A stretch of 64,000 bases of DNA from Stenotrophomonas maltophilia (GTDB lineage Bacteria; Pseudomonadota; Gammaproteobacteria; Xanthomonadales; Xanthomonadaceae), in assembly GCF_002205165.1 (NCBI RefSeq), contig NZ_NIVS01000012.1, positions 62,001 to 126,000 of the forward strand. The letters are read 5' to 3'. This document shows, piece after piece, positions 9,179 through 19,221 of the stretch. The position numbers and the translations under genes were made by a program. The notes below the pieces were generated by a model. The model was not told the origin of the DNA and did not search any database. It saw only the letters and a list, made by a program, of their open reading frames with translations. How positions within the stretch are numbered: position 1 is the stretch's first letter; each line of letters starts with the position of its first letter.

Positions 9179-9814
9179 TTAAAGAATCTGCGCCGTCACC
9201 GCAACGAAGTGACACACACTCCCGCCGATCACGAACAGATGCCAGATCGCATGCGAATACGGCACCGACTCCCGGTGATAGAACACGGTCCCCAACGTAT
9301 AGAACACCCCGCCGGCCAACAGCCAGCCCAGCGTCCAGGCATCCAGCGAATGCCACATCGGCTTGATCGCCACCATCACCATCCAGCCCATCGCGATATA
9401 GATGATCGTCGACAACAGCTTGAAACGGCCGGTGTAGAACAGCTTGAACACCACCCCGAACAGCGCCAGCGCCCAGATCGCGGTGAACATGCCCCAGCCC
9501 CACGGCCCCCCCCGCAGACCGATCAGCGTGAACGGCGTGTACGTACCGGCGATCAACAGATAGATCGCACAGTGATCGAACACCTTCAACCGGCCCTTGG
9601 CGACCGGATGCTGGATCGCGTGATACAGCGTGGAGGCCGTGTACAACAGCAGCAGCGCCACCCCGAACACGATCGCACTGGCCAGCTGCCAGCCGTCGCC
9701 ATAGATGGCCGCCAGGGTGATGAGCACTGCACTACCGGCCAATGCAGCGACGGCGCCAAGCCCGTGGGTCAGGGCGCTGGCGATTTCTTCTCGAACGGAA
9801 ACGACAGAGGTCAT
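9179..9814 (-). CDS. Hemolysin III family membrane protein
   Basis: A 211-residue integral membrane protein of the hemolysin III/YqfA branch of the PAQR superfamily, with about seven predicted helices. Family residues are visible: the first-helix ALTHGLGAVAAL, then LYHAIQHP and FDHCAIYLLIAGTYTPF. Near the end is a conserved His cluster, YSHAIWHLFVIGGSVCHFVAV, which in PAQR proteins forms a metal site. The ATG at 9814-9812 is chosen over an upstream frame extension to 10045 because the extension lies inside prfC. The family name does not establish haemolytic activity; the cellular role is unknown. The gene follows prfC on the same strand after 106 bases. Confidence 0.9.
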   Translation of the reverse strand: MTSVVSVREEIASALTHGLGAVAALAGSAVLITLAAIYGDGWQLASAIVFGVALLLLYTASTLYHAIQHPVAKGRLKVFDHCAIYLLIAGTYTPFTLIGLRGGPWGWGMFTAIWALALFGVVFKLFYTGRFKLLSTIIYIAMGWMVMVAIKPMWHSLDAWTLGWLLAGGVFYTLGTVFYHRESVPYSHAIWHLFVIGGSVCHFVAVTAQIL

Positions 9815-9920
9815 GGCGATGATCGGAGGTGCGGGAAGGGGGAGCCCGCTCCCCGCTATCATCGCCGCGATGGCGCGCGCATGCACGCGCGCCTGTTCAG
9901 CCGACAGATCGGCCGAGCGG

Positions 9921-11525
<1,605 letters not shown>

Positions 11526-11600
11526 GGCGTGACGCGCCCGCCCGGGGCGCTTTTCATGGAGATGAGCCGCCCAGTATAGCGGGGGCGGGCGTGGCCGGGG

Positions 11601-12506
11601 TCAGGGCAGGGCAGACGCCCCGATCTCATCGGCGGTGCGGGCGAAGTGCAGCTCGCCCTGCGGGCTGACAATCCGGGCGGGAATCGAGCGCAGCCGCATC
11701 CCCGCATTGACCTGGACCGCGAAGTGCAGGTGCGGCGCGGCGCTGAAGCCGGTGTTGCCCGAGAGGCCGATGCGCTGCCCGGCCTGGACCTGCTGGCCCT
11801 GGCGGACCAGCGCGCCGTTGTGCTTCAGGTGGGCGTACACGGCCATGCTGCCGTCCTCGTGCAGCACCCGCACCAGGTTGGCCCGACCCAGATCGTGCTC
11901 ACGGTCCTGCCCATTGCCCTGAAAGCCGGCCTGGACCTGCATGACGGTTCCCGCCCGCGCGGCCAGCACAGGGGTGCCCTCGGGCAGCGCGAAGTCGATG
12001 GCGTCGCGGTTTTCCGCATCGGTGTGACTGAAGCGCCCCCGCGGTGCCTGGCTGACCTGGATGCGCGCGGCATCGAACGGCAGTTGGTAGGGCACATCCT
12101 GTGGGCGCGCGCCGGGGGCGCCCGGAACGGCGGTCAGGGCCAGGCCGATCGCGGTGCTGCCGGCCGGCGGCTGCAGGCCGGGCACCACGATGCGGGCGCT
12201 TGCGGCGACCACGGCCTGAACGGGCAGTCCCGGCAGTGCGGCCGCGCCGGGGGCAGGTCGCAGCTCGATCTGGACCGGCCCTGCCAGACGATTGTCCACC
12301 CGGGCCTGCCAACGGTCGCCGGCCCCTTCCAGGGTCAGCACTGCCAGGGTCGGCGCCTGTGCGCCCTCGGCGCGCTGCGCTGGGATGGGGGCAGCGGGAC
12401 CGTCGAGGCGCCAGCCGTTCCGCCAGTTCGCACCCGGCCCGGCCCAGGCGTTCAGCGCCGGGATCATCATCATCAGCGTCAGCGCGGTGAAACGTAGGCA
12501 GCGCAA
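11601..12506 (-). CDS. Exported M23 family metallopeptidase
   Basis: Probable periplasmic LytM-type peptidase or peptidase-like protein acting on peptidoglycan cross-links, or activating amidases. The C-terminal half is the M23 domain: FSHTDAENRDAIDFALPEGT (His and Asp of the first zinc motif in the spaced variant), YAHLKHNGALVRQGQQVQAG and the second zinc motif PHLHFAVQVN. The N-terminal half is a beta-rich domain of unknown type. The start is uncertain. An in-frame TTG at 12506 gives 301 residues with a usable signal peptide (LRFTALTLMMMIPALNAWA), while the first ATG cluster at about 12473-12479 would truncate it. A longer frame to a GTG at 12854 would run antisense through the whole metX leader and is unlikely. 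Confidence 0.82.
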   Translation of the reverse strand: MRCLRFTALTLMMMIPALNAWAGPGANWRNGWRLDGPAAPIPAQRAEGAQAPTLAVLTLEGAGDRWQARVDNRLAGPVQIELRPAPGAAALPGLPVQAVVAASARIVVPGLQPPAGSTAIGLALTAVPGAPGARPQDVPYQLPFDAARIQVSQAPRGRFSHTDAENRDAIDFALPEGTPVLAARAGTVMQVQAGFQGNGQDREHDLGRANLVRVLHEDGSMAVYAHLKHNGALVRQGQQVQAGQRIGLSGNTGFSAAPHLHFAVQVNAGMRLRSIPARIVSPQGELHFARTADEIGASALP

Positions 12507-12590
12507 GGCGTCGGCCGGGCAGGGAGGACTCCGGAGTATGCGCGACTGATGATCATCTGGAATATATATCGCTTCATGCCGATGAAGGGA

Positions 12591-12619
12591 TTGACATGCG
12601 CCCGGGGCGCTGGCATCGT
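12591..12619 (+). promoter_or_regulatory. Probable sigma-70 promoter of the metX operon
   Basis: A perfect -35 hexamer TTGACA (12591-12596) is followed after 17 bases by CATCGT (12614-12619), a weak -10. Initiation would fall at about 12625, exactly at the 5' strand of the riboswitch P1 helix. The position supports the call more than the -10 sequence does. Confidence 0.55.
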
Positions 12620-12730
12620 GGCTCCACCATCGAGACCGGCAGAGGGACAGGCCCTTTGAAGCCGGGGCAGCCCGCAGACGCGAAAGCGACCTGCGTAGGT
12701 GCCAAATCCTGCGGAGACCGTTGGTGTCTT
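12620..12730 (+). ncRNA. SAM-I (S-box) riboswitch upstream of metX
   Basis: An S-adenosylmethionine aptamer in the leader of the methionine operon. The conserved S-box core is read directly: ATCGAGA, then GGCAGAGGGACAGGCCC, TTTGAAGCC, GGGGCAGCC and AGGTGCCAAATCCTGC, in the family order. The P1 helix can form from CACCA (12625-12629) and TGGTG (12722-12726), and the P3/P4 arm includes GACGCGAAAGCG. With SAM bound, expression of metX-metB-hom should fall. A terminator-like hairpin follows about 45 bases downstream. The order of motifs makes the family assignment strong; a covariance-model search for SAM (RF00162) would confirm the exact ends. Confidence 0.93.
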
Positions 12731-12774
12731 CCGAAAGATGGTTCGAACCGTGCACCGTGCGTGCGCTTCGAACG

Positions 12775-12812
12775 CGAGCTCCGCGAAAGCTCGATGGCCG
12801 TTTTCCTCCTTT
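12775..12812 (+). terminator. Likely expression-platform terminator of the SAM riboswitch
   Basis: Stem CGAGCT (12775-12780) pairs with AGCTCG (12788-12793) around a 7-base loop, then ATGGCCG and the T-rich GTTTTCCTCCTTT. Just upstream two TTCGAA sequences (12743-12748 and 12767-12772) can pair with each other or compete for this stem, as expected for an antiterminator. The tract ends only 11 bases before the metX ATG, so ribosome-site sequestration is an alternative mechanism. Confidence 0.55.
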
Positions 12813-12822
12813 GGATACCGCC

Positions 12823-13854
12823 ATGAGCTTCGCTACCGCCGCCCCTGTCGCCACCGAAACTTTCGCCCCGCTCAGCGTCCCCGTCGACGCCGGGCTGAAC
12901 GCCGTGCGCGGCGATATCGCGGCGGTGCTGTCGATGCGTCACGGTGGACCGCGGCCGGTGCGTCTGCGCTACGAAATCGTGGGCCGCGCCGATGCGCCGG
13001 TGGTGGTGCTGGCCGGTGGCATCTCCGCGCACCGCCACGTGGCGGCCAATGCCGAATTCCCTGAGAAGGGCTGGGCCGAAGGCCTGGTCACCGCCGGCCG
13101 CGCGCTGGATCCGGCGTCGCTGCGCATTCTGGCGTTCGATTTCATTGGTGCCGATGGGGCGCTCGACCTGCCGATCGATACCGCTGACCAGGCCGATGCG
13201 CTGGCGCTGCTGCTCGACCATCTCGGCATCGCGCGTCTGCAGTGCTTCGTCGGTTACTCCTATGGTGCGTTGGTCGGCCAGCAGTTCGCGATCCGCCACC
13301 GCCAGCGCGTGCAGAAGCTGATCGCGGTCAGCGGCGCGCACCGCCCGCACCCGTATGCCGCGGCCTGGCGCGCGTTGCAGCGCCGTGCGGTCGCGCTGGG
13401 CCAACTGCAGTGCGCCGAAAGCCACGGGCTGTCGTTGGCGCGCCAGTTCGCCATGCTCAGCTACCGCACGCCGGAAGAGTTCGGTGAGCGCTTCGATGCC
13501 GCGCCGGAAGTGGTCAATGGCCGCGTGCGCGTTGCTGCCGAAGACTATCTGGATGCCGCCGGCGCGCAGTACGTCGCCCGCACGCCGGTGGATGCCTACC
13601 TGCGCCTGTCCGAATCGATCGACCTGCACCGGGTCGACCCCGCCGCCATCCAGGTCCCGACCGTCGTGGTCGCCGTGGAAGGCGACCGCCTGGTCCCGCT
13701 GGCCGACTGTGTCGGTCTGGTGGAAGGGCTGGGTCCGCGCGGCAGCCTGCGCGTGCTGCGCTCCCCGTATGGCCATGACGCCTTCCTGAAAGAAACCGAT
13801 CGCATCGACGCGATCCTCGCCACCGCTTTTCGATCCCCCGGAGAAACCGCATGA
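12823..13854 (+). CDS. metX: Homoserine O-acyltransferase (MetX family, probably succinyl-transferring)
   Basis: First step of methionine synthesis from homoserine, in the cytoplasm. The fold is an alpha/beta hydrolase of 343 residues from the ATG at 12823. The catalytic triad is visible: Ser146 in CFVGYSYGALVGQQFA, Asp288 in AVEGDRLVP and His318 in SPYGHDAFLKE. Members of this family from Xanthomonas have been reported to use succinyl-CoA rather than acetyl-CoA; that this one does so is inference. A frame extension to a TTG at 12721 lies inside the riboswitch expression platform and is not used. The stop overlaps the metB start (ATGA), so the operon is translationally coupled and under the SAM-I riboswitch. 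Confidence 0.93.
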   Translation: MSFATAAPVATETFAPLSVPVDAGLNAVRGDIAAVLSMRHGGPRPVRLRYEIVGRADAPVVVLAGGISAHRHVAANAEFPEKGWAEGLVTAGRALDPASLRILAFDFIGADGALDLPIDTADQADALALLLDHLGIARLQCFVGYSYGALVGQQFAIRHRQRVQKLIAVSGAHRPHPYAAAWRALQRRAVALGQLQCAESHGLSLARQFAMLSYRTPEEFGERFDAAPEVVNGRVRVAAEDYLDAAGAQYVARTPVDAYLRLSESIDLHRVDPAAIQVPTVVVAVEGDRLVPLADCVGLVEGLGPRGSLRVLRSPYGHDAFLKETDRIDAILATAFRSPGETA

Positions 13855-15095
13855 GCCGTTCCGCTGGTACCGAGCCGTCCTGTAGCCGCGTCACTGCCGC
13901 CGTGCGTGCCGGCATCGACCGTGACACCGCCCATGGCGCGGTGACCCCGCCGATCGTGCTGTCTTCGAACTTCAGCTTCGATGGCTTCGGCAACAAGCGC
14001 CAGTACGACTACACGCGCAGCGGCAACCCCACCCGTGATCTGCTGGGTGAAGCGCTGGCCGAGCTGGAAGGCGGCGCCGGCGGCGTGATCACCTCCACCG
14101 GCATGGGCGCGATCAACCTGGTGCTCAACGCGCTGTTGCAGCCTGGCGATACGCTGGTGGTGCCGCACGATGCGTACGGCGGCAGCTGGCGCCTGTTCAA
14201 TGCGCTGGCCAGGAAGGGGCACTTCGGCCTGATCACCGCCGACCTGACCGACCCGCGCTCGCTGGCCGACGCGCTGGCACAGTCGCCTACGCTGGTGCTG
14301 ATCGAAACCCCGTCCAATCCGCTGCTGCGCATCACCGACCTGCGCTTCGTCATCGACGCCGCGCACAAGGCCGGTGCCAAGGTCGTCGTCGACAACACCT
14401 TCCTGTCGCCGGCGCTGCAGCAGCCGATCAGCTTTGGCGCCGATCTGGTGCTGCACTCCACCACCAAATACATCAACGGCCACAGTGACGTGGTCGGCGG
14501 GGCGGTGATCGCACGCGATCCGGTGTTGCATGAGCAACTGGTGTGGTGGGCCAACGCGCTGGGCCTGACCGGCTCGCCGTTCGATGCGTTCCTGACCCTG
14601 CGTGGCCTGCGCACGCTCGGTGCACGCCTGCGCGCGCACCAGGAAAACACGGCGGCCGTGGTCGAGCTGCTTGCCGCCAGCGATGCGGTCGCCAGCGTGT
14701 ACTACCCGGGCCTGGCCGATCATCCCGGCCACGCCATCGCCGCCCGCCAGCAGAGCGGCTTCGGCGCGATGCTCTCCTTCGAACTGGCCTCGTGCCCGGG
14801 CGAGGATCCGCATGCGGCGGTGCGCGCTTTCGTGGATGGCCTGCGCTGCTTCACCCTGGCCGAATCGCTCGGTGGCGTGGAGAGCCTGATCGCGCACCCG
14901 GCGACCATGACCCATGCGGCGATGACCCCGGAAGCGCGTGCGCATGCCGGGATCAGCGAAGGACTGCTGCGCTTGTCGGTCGGCATCGAGTCGCCCGAAG
15001 ACCTGGTGGCCGATCTCCAGGCCGGGCTGGAACGCGCCCAGGTCGTCATCGATCAGCACCACGACGTGCAGCGGCGCAAACAGGTGGATGCATGA
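13851..15095 (+). CDS. metB: Cystathionine gamma-synthase / O-acylhomoserine sulfhydrylase-type PLP enzyme
   Basis: Second step of the pathway. It is a PLP enzyme of the Cys/Met metabolism family (414 residues) that replaces the acyl group of O-acylhomoserine with cysteine, giving cystathionine. The PLP lysine is K206 in LVLHSTTKYINGHSD. Other family motifs are YTRSGNPTRDLLG, ITSTGMGAINLVLNALL, PHDAYGGSW and VVDNTFLSPALQQP, with AESLGGVESLIAHPATMTHA near the end. The sequence alone cannot exclude direct sulfhydrylation (MetZ-like). It overlaps metX and hom by 4 bases at each end. Confidence 0.93.
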   Translation: MSRSAGTEPSCSRVTAAVRAGIDRDTAHGAVTPPIVLSSNFSFDGFGNKRQYDYTRSGNPTRDLLGEALAELEGGAGGVITSTGMGAINLVLNALLQPGDTLVVPHDAYGGSWRLFNALARKGHFGLITADLTDPRSLADALAQSPTLVLIETPSNPLLRITDLRFVIDAAHKAGAKVVVDNTFLSPALQQPISFGADLVLHSTTKYINGHSDVVGGAVIARDPVLHEQLVWWANALGLTGSPFDAFLTLRGLRTLGARLRAHQENTAAVVELLAASDAVASVYYPGLADHPGHAIAARQQSGFGAMLSFELASCPGEDPHAAVRAFVDGLRCFTLAESLGGVESLIAHPATMTHAAMTPEARAHAGISEGLLRLSVGIESPEDLVADLQAGLERAQVVIDQHHDVQRRKQVDA

Positions 15096-16159
15096 GCGCC
15101 GTGCTGAACCTGCCCGTGGCGGCCAAGCGGAAACTGGCGCTGCTCGGCACCGGCACGGTGGGCACCGCGTTCGTGGAACGGTATGCGTCGTTGCAGCACC
15201 GTGGCGTCACGCTGCCGGCGTTTTCCTGGCTGGCCAATTCACGCACGGCGCGCACCTGCGAACAGGCCCCCGCGCATGAACTTGCCCAGGCCAACCTGGC
15301 TGCGCGCGGCGCGGTGACACTGCAGCCCTGGGCGGAAGCCGAAGGCCTGCAGCGCGGGGATGTGGTGGTCGATGCGACCGCCAGTGACGAGGTCGCCAAC
15401 TGGCATGAACAGTGGCTGGCGCGTGGCGTGCACGTGGTGACCGCCAACAAGCTTGGCCAGGGGGCCCAGCTGGCCCGTGCCCAGGCCATCGCCGACAGCG
15501 GCCAGCAGGGCGACGCGCGCTATGGCGACAGTGCGACGGTCGGTGCTGGCCTGCCGTTGCTGAGCAGCCTGCGCGCGCTGGTTGCCGGTGGCGACCGCAT
15601 CCACCGCGTGGAAGGCGTGCTGTCCGGTTCGCTGGCGTGGCTGTTCCATCACTACGATGGCCAACGCCCGTTCTCCGCGTATGTGCGTGAGGCCGCCGAC
15701 GCCGGTTACACCGAGCCGGACCCGCGCGTGGATCTCTCCGGTGAAGATGTCCGTCGCAAGCTGCTGATCCTGGCGCGCGCCAGCGGCATCGCACTGCGCG
15801 CCGAGCAGGTACAGGTCGCCTCGCTGGTACCGGATGCGCTCGCCGCGCTCCCGGCGGCGGATGCGGTGGCCCGCCTGTCGCTGTTGGATGCGCCGCTGCA
15901 GCACTATTGGCAGCAGGCCAACGAACAGGGTGGATGCCTGCGCTTCGTCGGTGGCTTCGATCACGACGGCGCGTCGGTCGGGCTGCGTGTGCTGCCGCGC
16001 GACCATCCGCTGGCGGGCGGCGCGCAGACCGACAACCGGGTGGCGATCCACAGTGATCGGTATCACGCCCAGCCGCTGCTGATCCAGGGGCCGGGCGCCG
16101 GGGCCGAAGTCACCGCCGCGGCATTGCTGGATGACGTGCTGGCGATCGTGCGGCGCTGA
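15092..16159 (+). CDS. hom: Homoserine dehydrogenase
   Basis: NAD(P)-dependent reduction of aspartate semialdehyde to homoserine, the substrate of MetX. The protein has 355 residues from the ATG at 15092, which overlaps the metB stop. The Rossmann motif GTGTVGTAF has glycines at 19, 21 and 24. The catalytic domain includes VVTANKLGQGAQLA, RYGDSATVGAGLPLLSSL, VEGVLSGSLAWLF, AADAGYTEPDPRVDLSGEDV and RRKLLILAR. It lacks both an aspartokinase domain and the C-terminal ACT domain, so threonine feedback through ACT is not expected. Its place in the riboswitch operon suggests a methionine-dedicated isozyme, possibly beside a bifunctional thrA elsewhere. Confidence 0.95.
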   Translation: MSAVLNLPVAAKRKLALLGTGTVGTAFVERYASLQHRGVTLPAFSWLANSRTARTCEQAPAHELAQANLAARGAVTLQPWAEAEGLQRGDVVVDATASDEVANWHEQWLARGVHVVTANKLGQGAQLARAQAIADSGQQGDARYGDSATVGAGLPLLSSLRALVAGGDRIHRVEGVLSGSLAWLFHHYDGQRPFSAYVREAADAGYTEPDPRVDLSGEDVRRKLLILARASGIALRAEQVQVASLVPDALAALPAADAVARLSLLDAPLQHYWQQANEQGGCLRFVGGFDHDGASVGLRVLPRDHPLAGGAQTDNRVAIHSDRYHAQPLLIQGPGAGAEVTAAALLDDVLAIVRR

Positions 16160-16206
16160 GCGCGCACCAGCCCAGCCAGGCGGCAGCGCCAGATGTGGGT
16201 TGTCTG

Positions 16207-16224
16207 CCTCGGAGGTTGCCGAGG
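16207..16224. terminator. Hairpin between convergent hom and hydrolase genes
   Basis: A 6-bp stem CCTCGG / CCGAGG with loop AGGTTG in the 108-base gap between two convergent genes. No T-tract follows on either strand; the call rests mostly on position. Confidence 0.35.
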
Positions 16225-16267
16225 TCGGCCGCGCCCACGCAGGGCCTGGCGCAACCGCACGGTTGGC

Positions 16268-17269
16268 TCAGTCGTGGGGCGCCAGAGCCTTCAACAAGGC
16301 CGCATTGAACCTGGCCGGATCCTGCACCTGCGGCGAGTGGCCCAGGTCGTCGAAGCTCACCAGGGTGGCCCCCGGAATCGCCGCGGCTGCCGCCTTGCCC
16401 AGGGCCGGGTAGTTGCCCAGCGTCGCTTTCAGCGCCGGCGGCGCCAGGTCACGACCGATCGCGGTGCGGTCGGTCTGGCCGATGAACAAGGTGGTCGGCA
16501 CCGTCAGCGTGGGCAGCTCATAGACGACGGGCTGGTTGAACACCATGTCCGAGGTCAGCGCCTGGCTCCACGCCACCGCCTGCTTGCCGGGGCCGTCGTA
16601 CATGCGCGACTGCATGCGCACCCACTGCTCGTACTCGGGCTTCCACTGGCCGTTGTAATAGACGTCGAGCTGGTACCGCTTGATGCTGTCGAAGCTGGTC
16701 TTCAGCTCGCCCGCATACCAGGCATCGATACTGCGCCACGGCACGCCCTTGGCCTTCCAGTCTTCCAGTCCGATCGGGTTGACCAGCGACAGGCTGAGCA
16801 GGCGTTGGGGATACATCAACGCGAACCGTGCCGCCAACATGCCGCCCATCGAATGGCCGACGATGTGCAGCTTGCCCTCGCCATAGCCCAGATGCTCCAA
16901 CAGGGCCTCGGTATTGGCCGCCAGCTGGCCGAACGAGTACTGGTAGCGCTCGGGTTTGCTCGATTTGCAGAAGCCGATCTGGTCCGGCGCGATCACCCGG
17001 TAGCTGGCCGCGCTCAGTGCCGCGATGGTGTCCTTCCAAGTGGCCGCGCAGAAATTCTTGCCATGCAGCAGCACGACGGTCCCGGCGAAGCCTTTGCCGC
17101 CGGCGGGCACGTCGATATAGGCCATTTCCACCGGTTGGCGCTGGGACTCGAACCGGAAGATCTTGACTGGATAGGGGTAGTCGAAGCCTTCCAGCCGCGG
17201 GCCATAGGTGTCGGCGGCGAGGCTGGTCAGCGGCAGGCAGGCAAGCAGGGCGGCGGCCAGGATGCGCAT
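16268..17269 (-). CDS. Exported alpha/beta hydrolase
   Basis: A 333-residue secreted or periplasmic alpha/beta hydrolase with a signal peptide ([20 protein letters not shown], cleavage near residue 19). The nucleophile elbow is Ser in [20 protein letters not shown]. The oxyanion region is [16 protein letters not shown], the acid Asp is likely in [12 protein letters not shown], and the His lies in [13 protein letters not shown]. This is the plan of epoxide-hydrolase or esterase-like enzymes; the substrate cannot be told. The ATG at 17269 is directly upstream of the signal peptide. It follows sdaA on the same strand, with a SMAG palindrome in the 114-base gap, so it is probably transcribed independently. 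Confidence 0.88.
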   Translation of the reverse strand: MRILAAALLACLPLTSLAADTYGPRLEGFDYPYPVKIFRFESQRQPVEMAYIDVPAGGKGFAGTVVLLHGKNFCAATWKDTIAALSAASYRVIAPDQIGFCKSSKPERYQYSFGQLAANTEALLEHLGYGEGKLHIVGHSMGGMLAARFALMYPQRLLSLSLVNPIGLEDWKAKGVPWRSIDAWYAGELKTSFDSIKRYQLDVYYNGQWKPEYEQWVRMQSRMYDGPGKQAVAWSQALTSDMVFNQPVVYELPTLTVPTTLFIGQTDRTAIGRDLAPPALKATLGNYPALGKAAAAAIPGATLVSFDDLGHSPQVQDPARFNAALLKALAPHD

Positions 17270-17343
17270 GGCGGTCTCCGGAACGGGGGAGTCCTGACTG
17301 TACCGGAGCGACCGTGCAGGCGTACCGATGGTGCGACCGGGGG

Positions 17344-17367
17344 CAGCCGACCAACGGTCGGCTCTAC
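17344..17367 (-). repeat. SMAG-type palindrome (GTAG family)
   Basis: On the minus strand it reads GTAG, then AGCCGACC, loop GTT, then GGTCGGCTG. This is the same 24-base unit found at 19079, 19118 (inverted) and 53284. It matches the layout of the SMAG elements known from Stenotrophomonas maltophilia. It lies just past the sdaA stop and may act as an mRNA 3' stabiliser or terminator. Confidence 0.85.
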
Positions 17368-17383
17368 CGCCGAGGGCAGTCGA

Positions 17384-18766
17384 TCAGCACTCGATGACGT
17401 TGACCGCCAGCCCGCCGCGGCTGGTTTCCTTGTACTTGTCCTGCATGTCGCGGCCGGTGTCGCGCATGGTCTTGATGACCTTGTCCAGCGAGACCTTGTG
17501 CTTGCCATCGCCGCGCATGGCCATGCGCGAGGCGTTGATCGCCTTGACCGCGCCCATCGCATTGCGCTCGATGCACGGGATCTGGACCAGGCCACCGATC
17601 GGGTCGCAGGTCAGGCCGAGGTTGTGCTCCATGCCGATTTCGGCGGCGTTTTCGATCTGGCTCGGGTTGCCGCCCAGCGCGGCGACCAGGCCCCCGGCCG
17701 CCATCGAGCAGGCCACGCCCACTTCACCCTGGCAGCCCACTTCGGCGCCGGAGATCGAGGCGTTTTCCTTGTACAGGATGCCGATCGCGGCCGAGGTCAG
17801 CAGGAAATCGAATACGCGCTGTTCGTTGGCACCGGGGCAGAAACGGTCGAAGTAATGCAGCACGGCCGGCAGCACACCGGCGGCGCCGTTGGTCGGGGCG
17901 GTGACCACGCGGCCACCGGCGGCGTTTTCTTCATTCACGGCCAGCGCGTACAGATTGACCCAGTCCAGCGTGGTCAGCGGGTCGCGCATCGCCGCTTCCG
18001 GCTTGGAGGACAGTTCGCGGTACAGCGCCGGGGCACGGCGGGAGACATGCAGGCCGCCGGGCAGGGTGCCTTCCTGGCGGATGCCGCGCGCCACGCAGGC
18101 CTGCATGGCGCTCCAGATTTCGCGCAGGCTGTCGCGGATCTCCTCTTCGGTCCGCCAGCACTTCTCGTTCTCAAACATCATCTGGGCGATGCTCAGGCCA
18201 CTGCGTGCGGTCTGGGCGAGCAGTTCGTCGCCGCTCTTGAACGGGTAGGGCAGCGGGGTTTCGTCGGGCACGATCCGGTCATCGGCCGCGTCGTCCTGGT
18301 TGACCACGAAGCCGCCGCCGACGGAGTAGTAATCGCGCGTGGCGATCACCTGCTCGTCCGCACCGTAGGCGGTGAAGCGCATGCCGTTGGTGTGGTAGGG
18401 CAGCTTCTGGCGCTTGTTCAGGCCCAGGTCGCGCTTCTCGTCGAAGGCGATCTCGTGCTGGCCCATCAGGCGGATCCGCTTGCTGCTGCGGATGCGCTCC
18501 AGCGTCTCGGGGATGATGTCCGGATCGATCAGGTTCGGGCGCTGGCCTTCCAGCCCGAGCAGCACGGCCTTGTCGGTGCCATGGCCACGGCCGGTCAGGG
18601 CCAGCGAACCGTAGACGTCGGCGCGGATGCGCACCACGTCCTGCAGATGGCCCGGATCGAGCAGCCAGCGGTGCACGAAACGTTCGGCAGCCTTCATCGG
18701 TCCCACGGTGTGCGAAGAACTCGGGCCAATGCCGATCTTGAAAACGTCGAACGTGCTGACAGCCAT
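17384..18766 (-). CDS. sdaA: L-serine ammonia-lyase (iron-sulfur L-serine dehydratase)
   Basis: Converts L-serine to pyruvate and ammonia with a [4Fe-4S] cluster. The protein is a single 460-residue chain from the ATG at 18766-18764; a TTG three codons upstream is less likely. The N-terminal domain begins [20 protein letters not shown], the type-2 signature. Cluster-binding cysteines lie in [16 protein letters not shown] and [19 protein letters not shown]. The chain ends NVIEC. In the characterised Legionella enzyme a C-terminal Cys enters the active site and binds the cluster, and the terminal Cys here fits the same tail-in-mouth arrangement. The gene is divergent from the glutaredoxin-like gene. 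Confidence 0.96.
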   Translation of the reverse strand: MAVSTFDVFKIGIGPSSSHTVGPMKAAERFVHRWLLDPGHLQDVVRIRADVYGSLALTGRGHGTDKAVLLGLEGQRPNLIDPDIIPETLERIRSSKRIRLMGQHEIAFDEKRDLGLNKRQKLPYHTNGMRFTAYGADEQVIATRDYYSVGGGFVVNQDDAADDRIVPDETPLPYPFKSGDELLAQTARSGLSIAQMMFENEKCWRTEEEIRDSLREIWSAMQACVARGIRQEGTLPGGLHVSRRAPALYRELSSKPEAAMRDPLTTLDWVNLYALAVNEENAAGGRVVTAPTNGAAGVLPAVLHYFDRFCPGANEQRVFDFLLTSAAIGILYKENASISGAEVGCQGEVGVACSMAAGGLVAALGGNPSQIENAAEIGMEHNLGLTCDPIGGLVQIPCIERNAMGAVKAINASRMAMRGDGKHKVSLDKVIKTMRDTGRDMQDKYKETSRGGLAVNVIEC

Positions 18767-18863
18767 GATTGCCAAACTGCGGGTATCGGATGGAGCACTA
18801 TTCTATGCTGTCGCAGGCGCCAGCCTTGAGTGCGGCGCAACATTTCCCAAGGCGGGTGGGCCG

Positions 18864-19082
18864 GTGTTTACCTTGTTCCAGCGTGATGACTGCCATTTGT
18901 GCGACCAGGCCCTGGCGGTGCTGGCACAGGCCCGCGTGGCCGATCTGGACAGTGTGTTCATCGATGACGACATCGCGCTGGAGGCCCGCTACGGGCTGCG
19001 GGTGCCGGTGTTGCGCGATGCGCAGGGCCGCGAGCTGGACTGGCCGTTCGATGCGGCGGCGGTAGACGCCTGGATCCGGTAG
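18864..19082 (+). CDS. Glutaredoxin-like protein
   Basis: A small thioredoxin-fold protein of the glutaredoxin-like (DUF836) group. The chosen GTG start at 18864 gives 72 residues, beginning VFTLFQRDDCHLCDQALAVL. The redox motif is C-H-L-C near the N-terminus. The rest fits the short fold, with SVFIDDDIALEARYGLRVPV containing the cis-Pro of RVPV. An in-frame ATG at 18765 would give 105 residues, but the added part overlaps the sdaA start and promoter and is not fold-like. The stop codon TAG is formed by the first bases of a SMAG repeat. Function is unknown beyond a likely thiol-disulfide role. Confidence 0.75.
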   Translation: MFTLFQRDDCHLCDQALAVLAQARVADLDSVFIDDDIALEARYGLRVPVLRDAQGRELDWPFDAAAVDAWIR

Positions 19083-19141
19083 AGCCGACCGTTGGTCGGC
19101 TGCGCTGACTGCCAAGGCAGCCGACCAACGGTCGGCTCTAC
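19079..19141. repeat. Inverted pair of SMAG palindromes
   Basis: Two copies of the 24-base GTAG unit face each other: 19079-19102 on the plus strand and 19118-19141 on the minus strand, 15 bases apart. Each arm is a hairpin (AGCCGACC-GTT-GGTCGGCT), and the two units can also pair with each other into one long stem. GTAG at 19079-19082 supplies the TAG stop of the glutaredoxin-like gene. Dimeric SMAGs are known in S. maltophilia, where they often lie at gene ends. Confidence 0.85.
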
Positions 19142-19186
19142 CCAGGGACGGGCTGCCAGTGGCCGGCAGCCGGTCAGAACCGCGAG

Positions 19187-19206
19187 GCGCCGGGAGCGCC
19201 CGGCGC
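19187..19206. terminator. GC-rich hairpin downstream of yceI
   Basis: An 8-bp perfect stem GCGCCGGG / CCCGGCGC with a 4-base loop, 16 bases past the yceI stop. A second 7-bp stem (GGCTGCC / GGCAGCC, 19151-19171) lies beside it. Together with the SMAG pair, the whole 139-base gap between convergent genes is built of hairpins. No T-tract is present. Confidence 0.45.
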
Positions 19207-19221
19207 AAGGTGGTGACGCCC

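Noticed and set aside
12736..12775. GGTTCGAACC sequence suggesting a tRNA T-arm
   Set aside because: No acceptor stem, D-arm or anticodon arm can be drawn around it; it belongs to the riboswitch expression platform.
11601..12854. Longer form of the M23 peptidase starting at a GTG at 12854
   Set aside because: The extra 116 codons lie antisense to the metX start and the riboswitch and would put the signal peptide in the middle of the protein.
16193..18829. 878-codon plus-strand frame across the hydrolase and sdaA genes
   Set aside because: It spans two real minus-strand genes and the SMAG gap with no recognisable domain; GC-rich shadow.
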